DNA from: Tritrichomonas musculus
Lineage: Eukaryota > Parabasalia > Tritrichomonadida > Tritrichomonadidae
Length of the DNA: 64,000 nt
Reading direction: 5' to 3'
NCBI GenBank assembly: GCA_039105265.1
Contig: JAPFFF010000018.1
Coordinates: 2,418,001 to 2,482,000, forward strand
Shown here: piece by piece, positions 21,543 through 32,300 of the stretch
Numbering within the stretch: position 1 is the stretch's first letter
Layout of the letters: every line of letters starts with the position of its first letter
Notes under the pieces: generated by a model
Databases searched by the model: none
What the model was told of the DNA's origin: nothing
What the model saw: the letters and a program-made list of their open reading frames with translations, nothing else
Position numbers and translations under genes: made by a program

Positions 21543-23738
21543 TTATGATTCATCACTTTGAGAATGTAGAACAAAAGCAGAATTAGATAAGCTGTCTGAA
21601 TTCTCTAGACCAAGAGTAAATTTATAATCTTCTTTTGCTGATTTTGAAATCAAATTTAAATAAAAAAGTGAGGCTTCACATTGACTCATTTGTCCTAATT
21701 TAGAGATATTTTCTTGAACTTCACAATTAGTATCTTGAAAAACAGTTACTCCCTTTGAATCATAAACCTGATATAATTCTTTAACCAAAGGTTCGTTCAT
21801 TTTGTCTGAATAAGTAAGTGGCTGGCATTTTGGCCATTTTTTCTTGAAAGAAAAAGCTGTAGCCATTGTAGCAATTGCAAATTCCAACTTATGTGTGAAC
21901 AAATTTTCGGGCAATGCTGTAATTGCAATTAGCACAAATAATAAAAACAGTTCTTTAGAAGGCGTTATTGGGCCAAAAATAATAGGAGCTGTTGCTAGAT
22001 CCATAACAATTGGATAACCACAAATAAATCCTTCTTTTGGCAACTCAACGTCAAATATAAGTCGAAAATGATATTCATCAAGGGCAATTACCAAAAAGTC
22101 TTTGATATGAATAATCATTTCATCAACAAATTGGGTAAAACTATCTAAACTTGGCGAATTTCGAGCAATATGAGAAGGAACTGTAAAAATAATATATGCG
22201 CATAAGATTTCTGACCATGGAACCATATTGTCCACTGTTTTTTCCCATTTTTTTGGCTTTTTGATGTTGTATTGGGGACATTTGCATATATCAGTAAAAT
22301 TCGCTGAAAATTTAATTGGCTTTTTGAGATTTTTCTCTTTCGTAAGAAAATAAACCATTCCTCCATAAGGAGATGAAATTTCAATTTGGGGTTTAGTAAC
22401 TTCATACGTTAAAACAATTGATGGCCACCTTTTCCAAGGTCCCCTTTTATCGACAATGAAGTCAGGATGAGAACCAATTTGAATTATTATATTTTCTGAA
22501 AATTTCATAAAAGATATAAATGAAACAACACCAGCAGGAAGCCATAGGCCAACGGAATGCCACTTATTATCTCTAATACAAACACGAATCGTCTTTTCAT
22601 CAAGAAATTGATTTGAAATTCCTGGAAAGAGCGAGCCAACATCAAACTGAGATAGCTCATGAGGTGTCATTTTCAAAAAAGATTCTGTAGCAGCCAATGC
22701 TATAATAGCTTGCGTTTCATCAGCACATATCGTGCCGTCTTGTTCGTAATCAGTTGTTTGCAAATAAGAAATTGCTGAATCATTAAGATTCGCTAGTTCA
22801 GGACATTGACCAACATTTAACAATGCTATGTCATACCGTAGTAGTGTTAAAATGGAGTCTATTTTCTGAGTATCAAAATTTTTTTTTGAAGCAAACAATT
22901 TTTCTGCATTTTGAACCATGGTAGGCAATGTTTGACGCCACAAGTCGTCAAAATTAAATGGAAGTTGGAAAAAATTATGGCCGTTGTTAGAATTGGATGT
23001 TGAATCAGTAATCAACTCAAAAGAAGCATTCGGAAATCCAATTCCAACTTTTGATAAAACAGAATTCATATTAAATCTATTTTTAGTTCCTGCTGGCGAA
23101 GCGCCACATATGAGTCCACCCCCTCCCATAATATATTCATAAATACCATCTGTTTTAGAAAAACTGGATTCAAGAATCAGAAAAGAATATTTTGGAAAAT
23201 TTATTTTCATATCATCTGTCATAACCTCAAATCCAAATCCTAGTTCTCTAAGATTATAAAGAATGCCGTCTTGCAAATGGCCAAGGTGATTTGAAACTAA
23301 GACATTTCTTTGATCTGGAGATGGACCTCCCACCCATCTCATCATTTTTTCTAAAAAAAGAACGTAGTCGCTATCATTTTCGTCACATAATGATAAAATT
23401 TCAAAGCTTCCAAAACACAAAACTCGACCAAATTCGATTCGCGATATACCTAAAATGGGTAGAATAAATTGGGCATCATTTTCAAATTCGTCTTTGTAAT
23501 GAAATGGAGCAAGAATAATTGGGCATGAAGTTTCTGTAAGGCATGAAACAGGAGATGAAGATTCTGGCATTGGTACTTTTTTCACGCAATGAATGATTGA
23601 GTCAACATCTATTCTCATGAGTTCGTCAGGTGATATATCATATGTACTTTGAATGACGGGCGGCGACATTGTTTGTGGCCTATCCATCATTTTCTGTAAA
23701 GGTTTTTGTTCGACAGGGGCTGAATGTTTGCAGCCCAT
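21543..23738 (-). CDS. TCAF / M60-like protein with dual lipidation signal
   Basis: 731 residues. The start MGCKHS has Gly2 and Cys3, a classic N-myristoylation plus palmitoylation signal, so a membrane-tethered cytosolic protein is likely. Residues about 150-230 look like the class I glutamine-amidotransferase-like fold of TRPM8 channel-associated factors (VLVSNHLGHLQDG, a Gly-rich YIMGGGGLICG loop). From about 390 comes an M60/enhancin-like domain: WHSVGLWLPAGV, IQIGSHPDF, GPWKRWPSIV and SSPYGGMVYFL match its conserved beta region. No HExxH zinc motif follows, so proteolysis is not predicted. In animals TCAF proteins bind TRP channels. Here an M60-like but inactive membrane-associated scaffold is inferred. 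Confidence 0.78.
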   Translation of the reverse strand: MGCKHSAPVEQKPLQKMMDRPQTMSPPVIQSTYDISPDELMRIDVDSIIHCVKKVPMPESSSPVSCLTETSCPIILAPFHYKDEFENDAQFILPILGISRIEFGRVLCFGSFEILSLCDENDSDYVLFLEKMMRWVGGPSPDQRNVLVSNHLGHLQDGILYNLRELGFGFEVMTDDMKINFPKYSFLILESSFSKTDGIYEYIMGGGGLICGASPAGTKNRFNMNSVLSKVGIGFPNASFELITDSTSNSNNGHNFFQLPFNFDDLWRQTLPTMVQNAEKLFASKKNFDTQKIDSILTLLRYDIALLNVGQCPELANLNDSAISYLQTTDYEQDGTICADETQAIIALAATESFLKMTPHELSQFDVGSLFPGISNQFLDEKTIRVCIRDNKWHSVGLWLPAGVVSFISFMKFSENIIIQIGSHPDFIVDKRGPWKRWPSIVLTYEVTKPQIEISSPYGGMVYFLTKEKNLKKPIKFSANFTDICKCPQYNIKKPKKWEKTVDNMVPWSEILCAYIIFTVPSHIARNSPSLDSFTQFVDEMIIHIKDFLVIALDEYHFRLIFDVELPKEGFICGYPIVMDLATAPIIFGPITPSKELFLLFVLIAITALPENLFTHKLEFAIATMATAFSFKKKWPKCQPLTYSDKMNEPLVKELYQVYDSKGVTVFQDTNCEVQENISKLGQMSQCEASLFYLNLISKSAKEDYKFTLGLENSDSLSNSAFVLHSQSDES

Positions 23739-23920
23739 ATTTATATATTATAGACGAGATGTATAAAATAACGATATTTATTCAAAATTATTTAAATTTT
23801 TTCAGAGAACTATTTTAAGAACTCACCATTTTCTGAGGAATATCATAAATAATTTTTTCATTGATTTTTTTCAAAAGTAGCAAATATTTTTATTAAAATT
23901 ATTCAAATATTTTACAAAAA

Positions 23921-25870
23921 ATGAATATCGTGAGCTTATATTCAATGATTATGCAAATCCCAAAGCTTTCAGTGCTTTCAGGCACAAATATCACGAGAAT
24001 TATTCCTGAACCATATGAAACTCATCTTTTTAATGGATTTTATAAAATTCCGGATGATCTATCAATATGCATTTCAAATGATGTACCTTCATCAGAAATT
24101 GTTTCAAGTTATTTCACTAAAGTTTTTGATGATCATACCAAAAGACAAAGTAAAGTTACGACTTGCAAAGACGAAAATAATTACCAGGTCCGTATTAAAT
24201 TTGATGAAAGCATTATAAATGAAGGATATAATTTGACAGTTGATGAAAAAGGAGTAACAGTCAAGGCTTCTTCTCTTCCCGGATTTTTCTATGCTTCTAA
24301 TTCTTTAGATCAGTTAATAGAAAAGGACTTATCGATCAATTATTTGAAAATAAATGATTTTCCTCGATTTGCACATCGTGGTTTAATGCTTGATGTTTGC
24401 CGTCATTTTTTCCCTATTCCAACAATTAAATTTATTTTAACTAAAATGGCTTATTATAAACTTAATGTACTTCACTGGCATTTAACAGAAGATCAAGGTT
24501 GGAGACTTGAGATTAAGAAATATCCTAAACTAACTGAAATTGGATCAAAAAGAGCAGCTTCACCTGTTATTTTTAATAGATCACAGCTCGACAATGTTCC
24601 ATACGGCCCTTACTTTTATACTCAGGAAGAAGTTAAGAGTCTTATTCAATATGCTCATAATTTGCATATTGAAATAATCCCAGAAATCGAAATGCCTGGA
24701 CATTCAATAGCTGCTCTCTCTGCATACCCACAATACTCTTGTACAGGTGGTCCTTTTGAACCACGTTGCAAATGGGGAATCGAAGAAGAAGTATATTGCG
24801 CAGGCAACGACGACACAATTCGTTTCCTTGAAGATATCATTGATGAAACAGCTAGCATTTTTGATAGCAAATATTTTCATATAGGTGGTGATGAATGTCC
24901 AAAGGATCGATGGAGCAAATGCCCAAAGTGCCAAAAGAGGATTAAAGATAATAATCTAAAAGATGAAAATGAACTTCAGTCATGGTTTATGAAACATTTT
25001 GTTGATCATTTGTCGAAGAAAGGAAAGAAAGCAATTTGCTGGGATGATGTTATAAATGATACAGTAATAGACAAAGAAACTATTGTCATGACATGGCATG
25101 ATCCTTCAATTGCAGTAAAAGCTACTAGCCAAGGTCATAAAGTAATCATGTGCCCCACATCTAGTCTTTATTTCGATTTCGCTCAAAATGTCCAAGATCC
25201 TTATGAATATATCGGTGGATTTACAACTTTAAAGAAAGTTTACTCATACAATCCATCTGAAGGCTTTCCTCCCGAAAACGAAAAGTTAATTCTAGGAGCA
25301 CAAGCTAACCTATGGACTGAGCATATCCATACAAATGAAGAATTACTTTGGAAAACTTTCCCAAGACTTCTCGCTTTAAGTGAAGTTGTTTGGACTCCTA
25401 ACGAAAAAAAGAGTTGGGATATATTCGAAAAGAAATTAAAATACAAGCATATTAACAAATTGAAGAGAGAAGGCGTAGATCCTGCTCCTACAGATTTAAT
25501 GCATGTTGCTGAATGGAAATGTGAAGGAAAAGGAACCTGGGAAAAGAATAATTGGACAATAACTCAAACATGCCCAAGACCAGGCAAATTTTCTGTTGAT
25601 TTTACTTTTTTAGAAGGAGGAAGAACCCAAATTAAAAATATTGAAATAATGAACGAAGGAGAAATTGTTGGCTCTGATAATCATTTAAGCTTCATTGGAC
25701 CAAAGAATAATATAACAATGAATTACAAAATAGAGGTGGTCAAAAAGCAGAGATTTACAGAAGTTTTCCTTCTTGGGCAACTAAAATGCAAAAAGCCTAG
25801 TCATGGAAAGATTTATATGGATTATTATTATAAGGTTGCTGAATCGCTTGACCAAGATGTAATTTTTTAA
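23921..25870 (+). CDS. beta-N-acetylhexosaminidase (GH20)
   Basis: 649 residues. GH20 enzymes remove terminal GlcNAc or GalNAc from glycans by substrate-assisted catalysis. There is an N-terminal GH20b-like domain to about residue 145, then the TIM barrel starting near FPRFAHRGLMLDVCRHFFP. The catalytic pair is in HIGGDECPKD (Asp324-Glu325), with other barrel motifs in LHWHLTEDQGWR, EIEMPGHS, and ANLWTEHIHTNEELLWKTFPR near the C-terminal side. About 110 residues follow the barrel. The N-terminus has no convincing signal peptide, which is unusual for a lysosomal or secreted hydrolase. An unannotated upstream start or unconventional targeting is possible. In a mucosal or gut flagellate it would serve in host or bacterial glycan degradation (inference). 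Confidence 0.9.
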   Translation: MNIVSLYSMIMQIPKLSVLSGTNITRIIPEPYETHLFNGFYKIPDDLSICISNDVPSSEIVSSYFTKVFDDHTKRQSKVTTCKDENNYQVRIKFDESIINEGYNLTVDEKGVTVKASSLPGFFYASNSLDQLIEKDLSINYLKINDFPRFAHRGLMLDVCRHFFPIPTIKFILTKMAYYKLNVLHWHLTEDQGWRLEIKKYPKLTEIGSKRAASPVIFNRSQLDNVPYGPYFYTQEEVKSLIQYAHNLHIEIIPEIEMPGHSIAALSAYPQYSCTGGPFEPRCKWGIEEEVYCAGNDDTIRFLEDIIDETASIFDSKYFHIGGDECPKDRWSKCPKCQKRIKDNNLKDENELQSWFMKHFVDHLSKKGKKAICWDDVINDTVIDKETIVMTWHDPSIAVKATSQGHKVIMCPTSSLYFDFAQNVQDPYEYIGGFTTLKKVYSYNPSEGFPPENEKLILGAQANLWTEHIHTNEELLWKTFPRLLALSEVVWTPNEKKSWDIFEKKLKYKHINKLKREGVDPAPTDLMHVAEWKCEGKGTWEKNNWTITQTCPRPGKFSVDFTFLEGGRTQIKNIEIMNEGEIVGSDNHLSFIGPKNNITMNYKIEVVKKQRFTEVFLLGQLKCKKPSHGKIYMDYYYKVAESLDQDVIF

Positions 25871-26033
25871 TATAAAATGTTTAAAAAATAAATATTATAT
25901 GAAAATTATAAATTATATAGTAAACAATAAAGATATTTCAAAATTAAAAATGATATTTTTTTCATATAACATTTCTGATAAGTACGTTTGTTAATTGATA
26001 GGAATAAAATTTTTCAAGTAAAATTTTAATAAA

Positions 26034-29030
26034 ATGGCTGAAGTTGATCCCGTTTGGCAACATAATATAAGCAAAAAGATTGTTCAGTTAACAAATGTTG
26101 TGTTTAGATTGCATGCAGATAGTATTGACAACCGAGACGAAGTTCAAAGATTACGCGAACAATATGAGGAAGAATTATCTCAAATTGAAGCCGCATCTAA
26201 GGCTAACCTCGAAGTCGCTCAAAAAGAAGCAGACGATTACCATCCAGCTATCGAATCAACTGTTCGATCGGAGTTCGAAACAAAATATAATCAAACCAAA
26301 ATTCAATTTGAAAAAGCGAGAGCCAAATTAGAAGTTGATTCAAACCGTGCAATTGAAGCTGCAACAGCTCGATTAAGTGATTTAAAAGGTCGTGTGGAAG
26401 CATTAAGACTCAGAGCAGAACAGTCAACTGCTGTTTTTACACAGGCCAATGAAGAAATTCAAAAATTGCATCAAGATGCTCTTGCACGCCTTGATGAAAA
26501 ACATAAACGTGAACTAGCACGACATATCGACGATGCTAACTCAAAATATGAAGCTCTACAAGTTTCTGCTGCTCAGAAGGAAGAAGATTTAAGAATGGAA
26601 CTCGATTCAGAAATTGATGAATTGAAGAAAAAACTCGAAGCTAGCAAAAAAGCGACAGTTGATAATTTAAACAAAAAGCAAGCGGAAATGGAAGAAACAA
26701 TAAGAAGTCTACAAAGACAAAAAGATGAATTAAAATTAATGGTTGAAACATTTTCAAAGCAATCCATTCAGCAAGAAAAAGAAATTGATGAGATGATGAA
26801 TAAAGCTAAATTATATCAAAAACACATAATAGAATCTCGCCAAAAAGAATTAGCGGATCTTCAAAAATCGATTGAAGATGCACAAGCATCGCATAACAGT
26901 GAAATTGAAAAATTAAAGGCAGAAATAGCTGCAGAAGAAGCTGAGCATCAAAAACAACTTCAAGAGCGACAAGAAAAACTTGAAAATGAGAAAAAGCGCT
27001 ATCAAATGCTTTTAGATGAATTTGAAGAAGCATCACGAAAAACTGCGGCTGAAAGTGATCAACATAATCAACAACTTGCAAATGAGCACAAAGCTAGTCT
27101 TGAAGCACTTGAACGACAACATCAAGCATATATTGAAGAAGCCCAAAAGAAAGAGGCGATGGCTCATGATGAAATGATTGAAATGCAGAAAAAACATTTT
27201 CAAGAATTAACACGAATAAGGACTGAAATGGAATCAGAATTAGAGAAAAGTAGATTAACGATAGAAGAGATGAAGAAGAAGCACAATGCTGAAATATTAG
27301 CCATTAAAACTCAGCAAGATCAAAAGATGACAGAATGCCAAGAAAAATTAAAAGCCAATTCAGTTGAATCCAAAGAAGCCATTACCAAATTACTAATGGA
27401 AGCGTCAGATTTAAAAGAATCATTAGCGCGAGCCAAAGAAGATCATGAAAAGCAATTATCAGAAATTGAAAGAAAAAGCTCATTTGACTTTTCAATTCTT
27501 CAGAAAACCCATGAAGAATCAATGTCAGTAATTGATAGAGAATTTGACCTTAAAGTTAAAAAATTAGATTTAGATCATACAGCTGAAATTGAAAAGACTA
27601 AAAAACAATTTCTTCTTGATTCAAAAAAAGCTGAAGAAACAGGCGAACTAGAATTGAAACTTGAATTAGACTTAATCAAGAATGAAACTGAATTGCAACG
27701 AATGAGCAAACTTGAGAAATTGAAAGAAGAATGGGCCAAAGAATGTGCCACTCTTCAACAACAAATTGAGACCAAAATGCAAGAGAAAAAGTCAATTGAA
27801 GTTCAAATGCAAAAAGATGTTACAAATCGTCAAGCCAAAATTTCGCAAATGAAGAAAGAAATGGAACAAATGGAGAATGATTGGAAAGATGAGAAACAAA
27901 AACTTATCAATGATTGGAACATTAAATTTGAGAACCTTCAAAAACAATTTACTGAAGAAGAAAGACAAAATGAAGAAGCACGAAGAATGTCATTAAAAGA
28001 TTACAATGCCAAACTTGAAAGTTTGAAAGAAGAATTAATTCGAGCTGAAGAAGACAGAGTTAAAGAAATAAGTCGAATTAAAGCTGAAACTGAAGCAGAA
28101 AAGAAAAAAGGAGAAGAAGAAATTTTGAAACTTCAAGAAGAAATAAATAAACTGTCAAAAGATCATCAACAATCAATCAGTGATCTTGAGAATCAAGTAA
28201 AATCACTTGAAGAAGAAACAGAAAATCAACAAAAAGAAATTGAAGAGAAAAGAAAAAGTGAAGTTGCTTCTTTAAATGCTGAATTAAATCAATTAATTCG
28301 TGAAGGTAGACAAAAATGTATGAATGCTAGTTCTGATCTTTTTAAATTAAAACAAGAACATGAAAGAAAAGTTCATGAAATGAAATATGAATTAAAACAA
28401 ACTGAACTTGATTGTCAATATCAAGTTTTACAACATGAAAGAGAAAAACAACTTGAATTAGAGAAAATTGAAAATGATAATAAACATGAGATTGAATTGC
28501 TGAATATTGAATTGAATAAAATTCAACAAGAAACAGATCAATTAAAACACAGACATGTTGAAGAAATGCAAAAAATTCAAGAAAATCATCAAAAAAGATT
28601 GGAACAACAAAAAGAAGATTTTGAAGAACAAAAAACTAAACTTGAAGAGGAAAATCAAAGAATTATTGAAGAAAAACAAAATATTGTGAATGATTTAGAA
28701 GCATCTATTAAAGAATTGGAAGTTAAGTTCCAAAATAGAGAGGCAAGACCTGAAGACATGCAACATATTCAAAGATTGGAAGAATTGGTGCAAGAAAGAC
28801 AAGAATCTTTAGAAAGAATTGTTAGCGATTTTAGAAGTTTTGAAAATGAATTGATGAATCATGAATCTTTGTATCACAAAGTTTTCTCTGGTGAGCCTCC
28901 TCCTATGCCTCTTAATCCAATATCTGATAGAAGTTTGAAGAAGGATACTTCGCTAAAGTCAGTTGGATCGGCTAGAAAAATTCCTCCACTTGTTTCTCCA
29001 GTAACTCCAAGAAACCATTCTCCTCAATGA
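26034..29030 (+). CDS. FAM184-like long coiled-coil protein
   Basis: 998 residues, almost entirely heptad-rich Glu/Lys/Gln coiled coil. The N-terminal 20-220 residues resemble the FAM184 domain: NISKKIVQLTNVVFRLH, then a charged helix and ...ALARLDEKHKRELARHIDDA. The long rod runs to about 945 and is followed by a Pro/Ser-rich tail (GEPPPMPLNP ... PPLVSPVTPRNHSPQ). FAM184 proteins have no established biochemical role. In a flagellate, a cytoskeletal or basal-body scaffold is plausible but inferred. No ATPase or motor domain is present. Confidence 0.75.
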   Translation: MAEVDPVWQHNISKKIVQLTNVVFRLHADSIDNRDEVQRLREQYEEELSQIEAASKANLEVAQKEADDYHPAIESTVRSEFETKYNQTKIQFEKARAKLEVDSNRAIEAATARLSDLKGRVEALRLRAEQSTAVFTQANEEIQKLHQDALARLDEKHKRELARHIDDANSKYEALQVSAAQKEEDLRMELDSEIDELKKKLEASKKATVDNLNKKQAEMEETIRSLQRQKDELKLMVETFSKQSIQQEKEIDEMMNKAKLYQKHIIESRQKELADLQKSIEDAQASHNSEIEKLKAEIAAEEAEHQKQLQERQEKLENEKKRYQMLLDEFEEASRKTAAESDQHNQQLANEHKASLEALERQHQAYIEEAQKKEAMAHDEMIEMQKKHFQELTRIRTEMESELEKSRLTIEEMKKKHNAEILAIKTQQDQKMTECQEKLKANSVESKEAITKLLMEASDLKESLARAKEDHEKQLSEIERKSSFDFSILQKTHEESMSVIDREFDLKVKKLDLDHTAEIEKTKKQFLLDSKKAEETGELELKLELDLIKNETELQRMSKLEKLKEEWAKECATLQQQIETKMQEKKSIEVQMQKDVTNRQAKISQMKKEMEQMENDWKDEKQKLINDWNIKFENLQKQFTEEERQNEEARRMSLKDYNAKLESLKEELIRAEEDRVKEISRIKAETEAEKKKGEEEILKLQEEINKLSKDHQQSISDLENQVKSLEEETENQQKEIEEKRKSEVASLNAELNQLIREGRQKCMNASSDLFKLKQEHERKVHEMKYELKQTELDCQYQVLQHEREKQLELEKIENDNKHEIELLNIELNKIQQETDQLKHRHVEEMQKIQENHQKRLEQQKEDFEEQKTKLEEENQRIIEEKQNIVNDLEASIKELEVKFQNREARPEDMQHIQRLEELVQERQESLERIVSDFRSFENELMNHESLYHKVFSGEPPPMPLNPISDRSLKKDTSLKSVGSARKIPPLVSPVTPRNHSPQ

Positions 29031-29352
29031 TTTTAATAGTATTTTATATATATGATGTATTTTATTTTTTTTTTTTTATAAATATGTTAATTAATAATTT
29101 ATTTTTTAATTACCTTTCTTAATTTATTGGTATAGTTGTCTTTTTTAAATTAATTAATGCTTTTCAATGAAATATTTACATTATAAATAATGATTTTTGG
29201 TTTATATTCAATTTTTATAAAATCTTTATACAGTTTATATTATATTTTAATAATTTTTTCTGATTTTTACTTTTTTAAAAATAAGATAATTTAATAATAA
29301 TGCATCTTTTTATTTCTGAGATATCAAAAAGTTTAAAATTTTAATTGTGAGG
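29031..29352. other. intergenic
   Basis: 322 bp of very AT-rich DNA with a T run near 29068-29080. I see nothing beyond the 3' region of the coiled-coil gene and the leader of the LRR gene. Confidence 0.5.
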
Positions 29353-32300
29353 ATGGAAGCTTTTGTTCCTTTTCCTTCACATATTCTACAGTATATCATT
29401 AATGTGATGGAATATTATCACGAAAAACATCAATTTCCAGATATTAATGACTTTGATGAAAATATAAATTTTGTAGATTGCCTTGAATGTTTATTATATA
29501 TTGGTTTTGATGATTATCTCATTTACTTAAGTCCAAAAATTGCACAAAACGTGATGAACATACCAGACGAAACTATAAAGAAGTTCCCATCATTTCTTAT
29601 TAACAAGGTTGTTGATTTAATTCCTACTTCACTTTTTAATCCAGACTTCATTATTTCGCGTTTCGGATTCAAACAATTAGAAAGAAGGATACAGCACGGA
29701 TATTGGCCAAAAATGAATAACTATCCTTTTCGAGTAATGACACAATATTATGAAATTGGCGTATGCAATGATAAAGATGAAAATAATATTGAAAATAAGC
29801 AAATCAGTGAAATTCAAAAAATATTTTTAGGAAATAATGAAAATATAAGAAACAATGATAATGATAATAATAATGATATTTTGAATTCAAATGAAACAAG
29901 CTTAAATAAAAATATAAGAAGAGATCGTAATGGCGTACGGATTCCCTTTTATGAATATAATAAACACCAATTAGCAAATACATTGATCCAATACAATTAT
30001 CGAAATTTTTCTTCTTCATCTTTTATTTTATTAAATTGTACATCAATTGAAATTAAAACAATTGAAGCATTTGAATGGTTCTCTACTAAAATTTCATCAT
30101 TTCAAATAATAAAAGAAATTATAATTACAGGATGCAGACAAGTTCTTAATTCTTATTCTCTTTCTACATTTCTTCTTTCTACTCTTGTTAGGCTTGAAAT
30201 AACCAAAACAAAATTAAATTCTGATCATATTAAAGAGATCATTGCTTTTGCCTCACAAAACAAAAATTTAAAAACGCTTTGTTTGAGAGATACAAAAATG
30301 GGTCCAATTGGTTGTGATTTATTTACTGAAGCTTTTAAAAATGGTGAAATCAGATATTTGAAGAATCTTGATATTGCTTCAAATGGAATTGGAGGAACTT
30401 CTATGAATCACCTTTTAGCAACAATTATAAAAGTACAAATGCCACAACTAGATGATGATGATGATGATTTAGAGCAATTGAATAATCAGGATACAATTAT
30501 CAGGCTTCGACTTCCAAGTAGGCTGATACAAAGAAATCAAAATTCTGTTCAACAGATAAACCAACAGCAAAATCAACAGCCCCAGATTCAAATTCAGCAA
30601 CCACCACATATACAAATACAGCAAGATCATCATCAGCATACTCAACAACAAGCAAACATTCAAATTCAACAATCACAGCAAATTCAACAATCACAGCAAA
30701 TTCAACAATCACAGCAAATTCAACAATCACAGCAAATTCAACAATCACAACAAATTCAACAATCACAGCAAATTCAACAATCACAACAAATTCAACAATC
30801 ACAACAAATTCAACAATCACAGCAAATTCAACAATCACAACAAATTCAACAATCACAGCAAATTCAACAATCACAGCAAATTCAACAATCACAACAAATT
30901 CAACAATCACAGCAAATTCAACAATCACAGCAAATTCAACAATCACAGCAAATTCAACAATCACAGCAAATTCAACAATCACAGCAAATTCAACAATCAC
31001 AACAAATTCAACAATCACAACAAATTCAACAATCACAGCAAATTCAACAATCACAGCAAATTCAACAATCACAACAAATTCAACAATCACAGCAAATTCA
31101 ACAATCACAACAAATTCAACAATCACAACAAATTCAACAATCACAGCAAATTCAACAATCACAGCAAATTCAACAATCACAACAAATTCAACAATCACAA
31201 CAAATTCAACAATCACAGCAAATTCAACAATCACAGCAAATTCAACAATCACAACAAATTCAACAATCACAACAAATTCAACAATCACAGCAAATTCAAC
31301 AATCACAGCAAATTCAACAATCACAACAAATTCAACAATCACAACAAATTCAACAATCACAGCAAATTCAACAATCACAGCAAATTCAACAATCACAACA
31401 AATTCAACAATCACAGCAAATTCAACAATCACAGCAAATTCAACAATCACAGCAAATTCAACAATCACAACAAATTCAACAATCACAGCAAATTCAACAA
31501 TCACAACAAATTCAACAATCACAGCAAATTCAACAATCACAACAAATTCAACAATCACAGCAAATTCAGAACCAAGCGCAGTATCCAGTTGGACAATCAC
31601 CTTTTCAGTTTTTTCAGGCAATGATCCAGCAATTGCAGCGTCAGACTCATTCTACTGTGCCAAATGATCAGCAAATGAAGATTTTGCAGTTACTTATGCA
31701 GCAGCAGCAAACGTATGCAAGAGGGCAGCCACAAATGAATCAAATTATGCAACAGATTCAACAGCCGCAAGTTCAACAACCTCAAATTCAGCAACAACAG
31801 ATTCAGCAGCCGCAAGTTCAACAACAACAGATTCAACAACCTCAAATTCAGCAACAACAGATTCAACAACCTCAAATTCAGCAACAACAGATTCAACAGC
31901 AGCAGATTCAACAACCTCAAATTCAGCAACAACAGATTCAACAGCAGCAGATTCAACAACCTCAAATTCAACAGCAGCAGATTCAACAGCAGCAGATTCA
32001 ACAACCTCAAATTCAACAGCAGCAGATTCAGCAGCCGCGAGTCCAGCCTCGCCAGCGGAAGCCTAGGAAGAAGAAGCGCGATGCAGAGCCAGCCTTAAAT
32101 CTTGATCTCGAGAGTCTTTCATTTGATGGAAACTTCTTTTCGCCCTCGCCGGAGTCAGTCTACAACCTCATAAGAATTCCGCTTCGCGCAGTCTCGCTTC
32201 GCGGCATCAACTGGGACGGCGAGTCTGCCAAACTGGTCAAGAAATCTCTTGCCGTTAACAAGCGCATCAAATTTTGGGATCTTTCGGCCCAAATTGTTCA

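Noticed and set aside
30500-31621. 373-codon minus-strand frame opposite the QIQQSQ repeat
   Set aside because: It is the mirror of an 18-bp repeat (VVIVEFA pattern), antisense to a well-supported LRR gene.
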